Shown piece by piece: positions 59,380 to 64,000 of a stretch of DNA of 64,000 nucleotides. How positions within the stretch are numbered: the first letter of the stretch is position 1; each line of letters starts with the position of its first letter. This DNA is from Neoroseomonas lacus. Its GTDB lineage: Bacteria > Pseudomonadota > Alphaproteobacteria > Acetobacterales > Acetobacteraceae. Below the pieces are notes generated by a model, which saw only the letters and a program-made list of their open reading frames with translations, did no database searches and was not told the DNA's origin. Location of the stretch: contig NZ_BMKW01000014.1 of assembly GCF_014644535.1 (NCBI RefSeq), forward strand, positions 82,580 through 146,579, given 5' to 3'. A program made the position numbers and the translations under genes.

Positions 59380-59902
59380 CGGTTGCGCCGCAGCTGAAGG
59401 GCTGCGCGTCGCGGCGCAGCAGCGGCCAGCCTCCCTGCGCAATCTTCGCGCGCATATCCTCGAGCGCCATCTCGCTGCGCGGGGCGTTTTCGGGGTCGTG
59501 GTAGATCATGTTGACGTCGTTCACGCCGATGATCACCGAGATATGGCCATAGGTATTGCCGCCATGGGTCTTTATCCATGGCATGAACAGCGGGCCCCAT
59601 TGCCGCAGCGTGAGGTCGAGCTCGGCGACGGAAGCGGGCAACCCGTCATCCAGCACCACCAGATGCTCATTGGCCATCAGCGTCGGCAGCCAGCCATCGG
59701 TGATGGCCCAGTGGCCCGTCTTGGTGCTGCCATCGGCCTGCGGCAACGGCATCGAGTAGAGCGCCGGGACACCCTGGCGCGGCCCCGCCTCGAAGCTGTA
59801 GGCGATCATGCAGGCGCTGGCGTACCAGCACCCCGTCGGGTCATCGAGGTGCTGGTCGCCCCCGAAATCCAATTGGCTGACGAAAGGGACGTTGAGATAC
59901 AT
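59369..59902 (-). CDS. papain-like cysteine protease (C39/C70-like), 177 aa
   Basis: Compact papain-like fold. The Cys helix is DPTGCWYASACMIAYSFE (Cys25), with a His strand NTYGHISVIIGVND (His120) and an Asp segment IYHDPENAP (Asp136). The layout resembles the AvrRpt2/C70 and C39-like families. No signal peptide, so it would act in the cytoplasm or leave by a dedicated secretion route. Neighbours give no clue to a substrate. The 3' end overlaps the DedA gene on the other strand. Confidence 0.7.
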   Translation of the reverse strand: MYLNVPFVSQLDFGGDQHLDDPTGCWYASACMIAYSFEAGPRQGVPALYSMPLPQADGSTKTGHWAITDGWLPTLMANEHLVVLDDGLPASVAELDLTLRQWGPLFMPWIKTHGGNTYGHISVIIGVNDVNMIYHDPENAPRSEMALEDMRAKIAQGGWPLLRRDAQPFSCGATVSP

Positions 59903-59987
59903 GACGCATTTCCCGGATGGGACAGGCCATTACCCGTTCCACATCCGGCAAGAATGCCACGACCCTAGCCCTGCCGCCAGTTCGCCG

Positions 59988-61322
59988 TCAGCGCTGCATC
60001 ATCGTCGTCGGCAGCCAGGTCACGATCGCCGGGAACACGGTGACGATCCCGACGCCCACCACCATCAGCAGGAAGAACGGCGTAGTGTTCTTCGCCACCT
60101 CGAAGATGCCCTTGCCGGTCAGCCCCTGCAGGACGAACAGGTTGAAGCCCACCGGCGGCGTGATCTGCGCCATTTCTACCACCAGCACGATGAATATGCC
60201 GAACCACACCAGGTCGAAGCCGGTGCTCTGGATGATCGGCAGCACCACCGACACCGTCAGCACGATCATGCTGATGCCATCGATGAAGCAGCCCAGGATC
60301 AGATAGATCACCGTCAGGCACAGGATGATCACGTAGGGGCTGAAGCCCTGCGCGCCGACCCAGGCCGCCATCGCCCCTGGAATGCCGGAATACGCCATCG
60401 CCTGGGTGAGGAAGGCGGCACCCGCGAGGATCAGGTTGATCATGCACGACAGCCGCACCGCGCCCATCAGGCTCGCCGAGAAGGAGCCGACGGTCAACGA
60501 GCCACCCCACGCCGACAGCGCCAGCGCACCGATCACGCCGAATACCGCGGCTTCGGTCGCCGTTGCCCAGCCAAGATAGATGCTGCCCATCACGAAGCCG
60601 ATCAGCAGCACCACCGGCAACAACTGCCCGCTTTCGCGCAGCTTCGCCCGGAACGGCATCGGCGGGTCGCGCGGCGGCGTCAGCTTCGGGTTCAACAGCG
60701 ACCAGATGGCGATGTAGCCGCTGAACAGCACCATCAGCATCACGCCCGGCAGGATGCCGGCCATGAACAGGCGCACGATCGAGACCTCGGCCGCGACGCC
60801 ATAGACGATCATGACGATGGAGGGCGGAATCAGAAGGCCGAGCGTGCCCGCGCCGGCCAGCGAGCCGATCGCCATCGGCACGTGGTAGCCGCGTTGGGTG
60901 AGCGCGGGCAGAGACATCTTGCCGATGGTCGCCGCCGTCGCCGCCGAACTGCCCGACACGGCCGCGAAGATGCCGCAGCCAATGACGTTCACATGCATCA
61001 GCCTCCCCGGCAGCCGCTGCACCCAGGGGGCGAGGCCGCGGAACATGTCCTCGGACAGCTTGGTGCGGAACAGGATCTCGCCCATCCAGATGAACAGCGG
61101 CAGGGCGGCGAGGGTCCAGGAGGCCAAGGACTGCCAGATCGCCGTGCCCATCACCTTCTCGGGCGGCATGGCGGGCATCGAGGTGATCAGCATCGGCAGG
61201 GCGATGATGCCGACCAGGCCGACTGCCATGAGCGCCAGGCCGATCCACACCCCCATGCCGAGGAACAGGAACAGCAGGCCGAGCAGCAGAAGCCCCGCCT
61301 CGGCTTGAGCGAGGTCCATCAT
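59988..61322 (-). CDS. dctM: TRAP transporter large permease, 444 aa
   Basis: DctM channel subunit. WTLAALPLFIWMGEILFRTKLSEDMFRGLAPW, the GSSAATAATIGKMSLPAL loop, GTLGLLIPPSIVMIVYGV and AQITPPVGFNLFVLQ near the end are all present. It overlaps the dctQ stop by ATGA. A Pro-rich loop (NPKLTPPRDPPMPF) separates the halves. Third dctM in the window. Confidence 0.93.
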   Translation of the reverse strand: MMDLAQAEAGLLLLGLLFLFLGMGVWIGLALMAVGLVGIIALPMLITSMPAMPPEKVMGTAIWQSLASWTLAALPLFIWMGEILFRTKLSEDMFRGLAPWVQRLPGRLMHVNVIGCGIFAAVSGSSAATAATIGKMSLPALTQRGYHVPMAIGSLAGAGTLGLLIPPSIVMIVYGVAAEVSIVRLFMAGILPGVMLMVLFSGYIAIWSLLNPKLTPPRDPPMPFRAKLRESGQLLPVVLLIGFVMGSIYLGWATATEAAVFGVIGALALSAWGGSLTVGSFSASLMGAVRLSCMINLILAGAAFLTQAMAYSGIPGAMAAWVGAQGFSPYVIILCLTVIYLILGCFIDGISMIVLTVSVVLPIIQSTGFDLVWFGIFIVLVVEMAQITPPVGFNLFVLQGLTGKGIFEVAKNTTPFFLLMVVGVGIVTVFPAIVTWLPTTMMQR

Positions 61323-61858
61323 AGTTCTTCCCCCGCACGCTCGAGCGCGCTTGCTTCCGCCGCGCGGCGATAGGACGGCGTGCCTCCGCTGACATGCGCG
61401 ACGAGGTCATCGATCAGGCAAAGGGCGAACAGCGCCGCGCCGATGCCGCACAGCATTTGCGGGATCCACAGCGGCCAGGGCACCGAACCCTGCGCGACAT
61501 CGCCAAAATCCAGGCTGTCGGTCGCGAGGTCGAGGGTGGCGTAAGCGAAATACGCTGCCACACCCGCCGCCATCAGCAGCGCCACCGTCTCCATCACGTA
61601 GCGCGCCGCACCCTTCAGATGGCCGATGATGAGGTCGACGCGGATATGCGCGCCCTGGCGGAACGCATAGGCGAGCGGCAGCGTCGCCGAGGCCGCGACC
61701 GAAAAGGCGGTGAGGTCGTCGGCGCCGAGCACCGTCAGGCCGAATTGCCGCCCGATCACCTGGGTCGCGATGATGACGCCGATCGCCATCAGGGCGATGG
61801 CGCCGAGGATGCCGCCCGAGAGGTAGAGCGCATCGAGCACGCGCCTGAGCGCGCTCAA
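61319..61858 (-). CDS. dctQ: TRAP transporter small permease, 179 aa
   Basis: Four membrane helices with the DctQ signature region GADDLTAFSVAASATLPLAYAFRQGAHIRVDLIIGHL. The C-terminal tail is hydrophilic. Separated from the upstream receptor gene by 108 nt that contain a strong hairpin, and coupled by ATGA to the downstream dctM. Confidence 0.9.
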   Translation of the reverse strand: MSALRRVLDALYLSGGILGAIALMAIGVIIATQVIGRQFGLTVLGADDLTAFSVAASATLPLAYAFRQGAHIRVDLIIGHLKGAARYVMETVALLMAAGVAAYFAYATLDLATDSLDFGDVAQGSVPWPLWIPQMLCGIGAALFALCLIDDLVAHVSGGTPSYRRAAEASALERAGEEL

Positions 61859-61929
61859 CGGCGCCCTGCCGCGAGGTTTGTCATGCGAGACATTGTGTTC
61901 TCCGTGCAGTCGCGCCGGTCAGTGCGCTT

Positions 61930-61959
61930 CCGGCCCGCGGCGGGGGTGCCGCAGGCCGG
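61930..61959 (-). promoter_or_regulatory. hairpin between dctP and dctQ, third TRAP operon
   Basis: CCGGCCCGCGGC / GCCGCAGGCCGG, 12 bp with one C-A mismatch and a 6-nt loop, beginning 7 nt after the dctP stop on the minus strand. Same position as the hairpin at 16737-16763 in the first TRAP operon. Confidence 0.55.
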
Positions 61960-61966
61960 GCAGTCG

Positions 61967-62965
61967 TCAGCGGATGGCGGCGCGGTAGGCGTCAATCAGG
62001 CGCTTGCCTTCCTCGCCCGTCTTAGCCACCCATTCATCCGCCTGGGTGTTGCCGATGCGGACCAGGCCTTCCATCAGCGCCGGGGAGGGCGTGCCGATGG
62101 TCATGCCGTGCTGGGCCAGCGTGTTCTGCTTCTCTTCCTCGTCGCGCTTCGCGGCATCCAGGCCGCGCGCGGCCGCCGCGACTGCCGCGGTGCGGACCGC
62201 TGCCTGCACATCGGCCGGCAGCGCGGTGAACTGCCGCGTATTCACGAAGACGGCGTTCTTGGTGCGCGTGAAGCCGACCGGGGTGAAGTGACGCACGAAG
62301 TCCCAGGCTTGCACGTCAACGCCGGTCGCCGCGCTGGTCACCATGGTGTTGACCACGCCGGTCGCGAAGGCCTGCGGCACCTCGGCCGACTGCACCAGCG
62401 TGGGCGTCGCGCCGCAGAGCGTGGCAAAACGGTTGGTCAGCGGGTTGTAGGTGCGCATCTTGGTGCCGCTCAGCGTCTGCACCGTCTCGACGGGCACGTT
62501 GCTGTAGATGCCCGACTGCGGCCACGGCACCGTGTACAGGAGCGTCAGCCCGGTGCGCTGGAAGCGCGCCTCGATATAGGGGCGCTGCAATTCCGCGAGC
62601 TTGCCGGCCTGCTCCCAATTGGTGACCAGCATCGGGATGCCGTCCACCTCGAAGAACGGGTCCTCGTTGCCATAGGCGGACATCAGGATTTCGCCGAGCT
62701 GCGCCTGGCCGGTCTGCACGCCGCGCTTGATCTCGGGCATGCGCAGCAGGGAGGCGTTGGAATGCACCTGGATCTGCAGCTTGCCGCCGGTCGCGGTCTG
62801 CACCTGCTCGACGAATTCGCGCAGGTTCCTGGTGTGGAAATTGCCGTCGGCATAGGCGGTCGCGAACTGCCAGCGGGTCTGCGCCTGGGCACCCGAGGAG
62901 CCGATCGCTGCGGCGGCAACACCGCCGGTGGCCGCGAGCATTGCGCGGCGACGGGTAACATTCAT
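61967..62965 (-). CDS. dctP: TRAP transporter substrate-binding protein, 332 aa
   Basis: Periplasmic DctP receptor with signal peptide MNVTRRRAMLAATGGVAAAAIGSSGAQAQ (RRR, possibly Tat). FATAYADGNFHTRNLREFVEQVQTATGGKLQIQVHSNASLL is the entry block, and the arginine segment is TLSGTKMRTYNPLTNRFATLCGA. It differs strongly from the receptors at 16782-18970. I chose the ATG at 62965; the longer frame lacks signal character. The 62966-63222 gap shows no gene. Confidence 0.9.
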   Translation of the reverse strand: MNVTRRRAMLAATGGVAAAAIGSSGAQAQTRWQFATAYADGNFHTRNLREFVEQVQTATGGKLQIQVHSNASLLRMPEIKRGVQTGQAQLGEILMSAYGNEDPFFEVDGIPMLVTNWEQAGKLAELQRPYIEARFQRTGLTLLYTVPWPQSGIYSNVPVETVQTLSGTKMRTYNPLTNRFATLCGATPTLVQSAEVPQAFATGVVNTMVTSAATGVDVQAWDFVRHFTPVGFTRTKNAVFVNTRQFTALPADVQAAVRTAAVAAAARGLDAAKRDEEEKQNTLAQHGMTIGTPSPALMEGLVRIGNTQADEWVAKTGEEGKRLIDAYRAAIR

Positions 62966-63222
62966 AGTCGAGCCCCCTGTGGCTGGTTCTTGATCCTCGC
63001 CATATTCGGCGCCGGGCACGGGGGGACGCAAGGGGGGCAGGCGGCGCAAGGGCACTGCCCGGGCCTTCTTGCCTGTATTCCAGGCCATCATCGCCGAAGC
63101 TGCCACAATCCCATGCAGCCAATACAGCCGTCTTGACCGCATGGGTTGATCAGCATGACCGATGATGCACGCCATGCCGATCGTGGATTTTCACTGAACG
63201 CCGCGCCAAGCGGCGTCGAGCG

Positions 63223-63486
63223 TCAGACCGGGAAGGCCGCCGGGTCGACGCCGGCCTCGGTCAGGAAGTGGCGCAGTGCCACAACTTCTTCCTTCGAGAG
63301 GCTGTGATGCGTGTCGTGGAAGGCGTGCGAACGCCCATTCAGCTTCACGCCGACGCGCCCGGTCCCGGTGTGGTCGACCTCGGCGCCGAGCTCCTCGAAG
63401 ACGGACTGCACGTGCTTCGGGTCGATATTGGCGCTGACCGGATGGGCGAACAGCGCGTGCAGGACCTTGCGGTGACGATGGTTCAT
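63223..63486 (-). CDS. HicA-like small protein, 87 aa
   Basis: MNHRHRKVLHALFAHPVSANIDPKHVQSVFEELGAEV, then a basic strand VGVKLNGRSHAFHDTHH and a C-terminal RHFLTEAGV helix. This pattern of KVLxxLFAHP-x-NI and a late His pair matches the longer HicA-related group (double-stranded-RNA-binding-like fold). No HicB antitoxin is adjacent, so it may be solitary or not a toxin. The second residue stretch is Asp/His-rich. Confidence 0.6.
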   Translation of the reverse strand: MNHRHRKVLHALFAHPVSANIDPKHVQSVFEELGAEVDHTGTGRVGVKLNGRSHAFHDTHHSLSKEEVVALRHFLTEAGVDPAAFPV

Positions 63487-63897
63487 GGATGACTGGCCTT
63501 TCGTGGCGTTGTCGTGCGATGCGCCATAATCGGCGCTTTTCGCCGCGCCGCCTTGCGCCGCATCAAGAAAGCGCACGACGATGCGCGCGCACCGTCAGGC
63601 GCCATGGCCCGCCCGAAGGATGAAGCCGGGACATGGGGTTCCAACCGGCTCCGAACGCCAGGATCCGCCCGGCGGCGCATTCTCGGTCGCGCCAGAAGGC
63701 CAGGACCGAACTGCGTGCCTCGGCCAGCAAAGGCATGCCGCGTTCACAGGCGTTCATGCCGCCTGCTCCACGCAATCCGTGGCAATCATCCTCACGCGTC
63801 CGGTTGATTCGACCGGAACGCGATCTTCCCTTCCGCATGCTGCGACCGCGCTGACCGCCATCCCCGCAAACCAATGCCCGGCGCGAGGTCCCAGGCG
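63487..63897. other. 411-nt gap without a convincing gene
   Basis: Several short frames are open on both strands, including a 103-codon minus frame, but they lack domains and ribosome-binding sites. The promoter for the HicA-like gene is expected near 63490-63560. Nothing else seen. Confidence 0.5.
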
Positions 63898-64000
63898 CTA
63901 TGCGCGCCCGTAGGTGTCCTCGTAGCGAACGATGTCGTCCTCGCCGAGATACGACCCCGACTGCACCTCGATCAGCACCAGCGGAATGATCCCCGGATTC
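63898..64000 (-). CDS. mannose-1-phosphate guanylyltransferase/mannose-6-phosphate isomerase, C-terminus (5' part outside window)
   Basis: The last 33 codons before TAG (63898-63900) read [18 protein letters not shown] and then [15 protein letters not shown]. This is the closing cupin strand signature of type II mannose-6-phosphate isomerase domains in ManC/AlgA proteins. These enzymes make GDP-mannose for exopolysaccharide or lipopolysaccharide. The nucleotidyltransferase part lies beyond the window edge. Confidence 0.85.
   Translation of the reverse strand, partial: NPGIIPLVLIEVQSGSYLGEDDIVRYEDTYGRA

Noticed and set aside
63563..63874. 103-codon minus frame before the ManC-like tail
   Set aside because: No recognisable motif or ribosome-binding site. 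Could be chance.
1..64000. CRISPR arrays, tRNA, rRNA, insertion sequences, prophage
   Set aside because: No spaced direct repeats, no cloverleaf or rRNA segment recognised, no transposase, integrase or phage structural gene.

Overview
The window is very GC-rich (about 70 percent by eye), densely packed with genes on both strands, and has no rRNA, tRNA, phage, insertion sequence or CRISPR array that I can recognise. Three complete TRAP carboxylate transporters, several orphan periplasmic Bug/TctC-type binding proteins, a beta-glucan-exporter-like ABC protein, many SDRs and many translationally coupled (ATGA/GTGA) gene pairs point to a chromosomal segment of an alphaproteobacterium. Acetobacteraceae of the Roseomonas type fits best. 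This is inferred from gene content and composition only.

Layout. 1-2171: end of an SDR gene, an EamA permease and an alpha/beta hydrolase. 2178-14027: a catabolic block with two MaoC-like hydratases, a CoA-transferase, an enoyl-CoA hydratase, an acyl-CoA dehydrogenase, a Gfo/Idh dehydrogenase coupled to a shikimate-dehydrogenase-like protein, and a complete oligopeptide-type ABC importer whose two ATPases are fused. 14145-18970: a DNA glycosylase coupled to a TRAP operon that has two tandem paralogous binding proteins. 19050-26799: TerC, a lactate-permease-like protein, an MBL hydrolase and a gamma-glutamylcyclotransferase-like protein whose start codons overlap head to head, a second EamA permease, a PanE-like reductase with an SDR, and an MFS carrier.

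26915-39191: a lipoprotein, then a second catabolic block with an M20 amidohydrolase, two TauD-like dioxygenases, an Asp/Glu-racemase-fold protein lacking its cysteines, a TRAP transporter, an FMN-dependent LLM monooxygenase, an M81 (MlrC-like) amidohydrolase and a Bug receptor. It looks designed to import and cleave a nitrogen- or sulfur-containing organic acid. 39483-50206: TetR and a sterol-desaturase-like protein, GST, a Bug pseudogene remnant and an intact Bug, an ABC exporter, CBS, SDR, DUF1003 and a CPA1 antiporter, interspersed with small membrane proteins.

50203-55825: a 1512-residue DUF4011-helicase protein with a Vsr-like nuclease-type domain and a DUF3320-like end, the best candidate for a defence gene here, followed by an esterase interrupted by an amber codon. 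55834-64000: MscL, a TAXI binding protein, VOC, DedA, a papain-like protease, a third TRAP operon, a HicA-like protein and the tail of a mannose-1-phosphate guanylyltransferase.

Between genes there are many perfect inverted repeats. Three of them belong to one double-hairpin repeat family built on the core ACCCCGCC, always between convergent genes. Two of the three TRAP operons carry a hairpin exactly between the receptor gene and the small permease gene.
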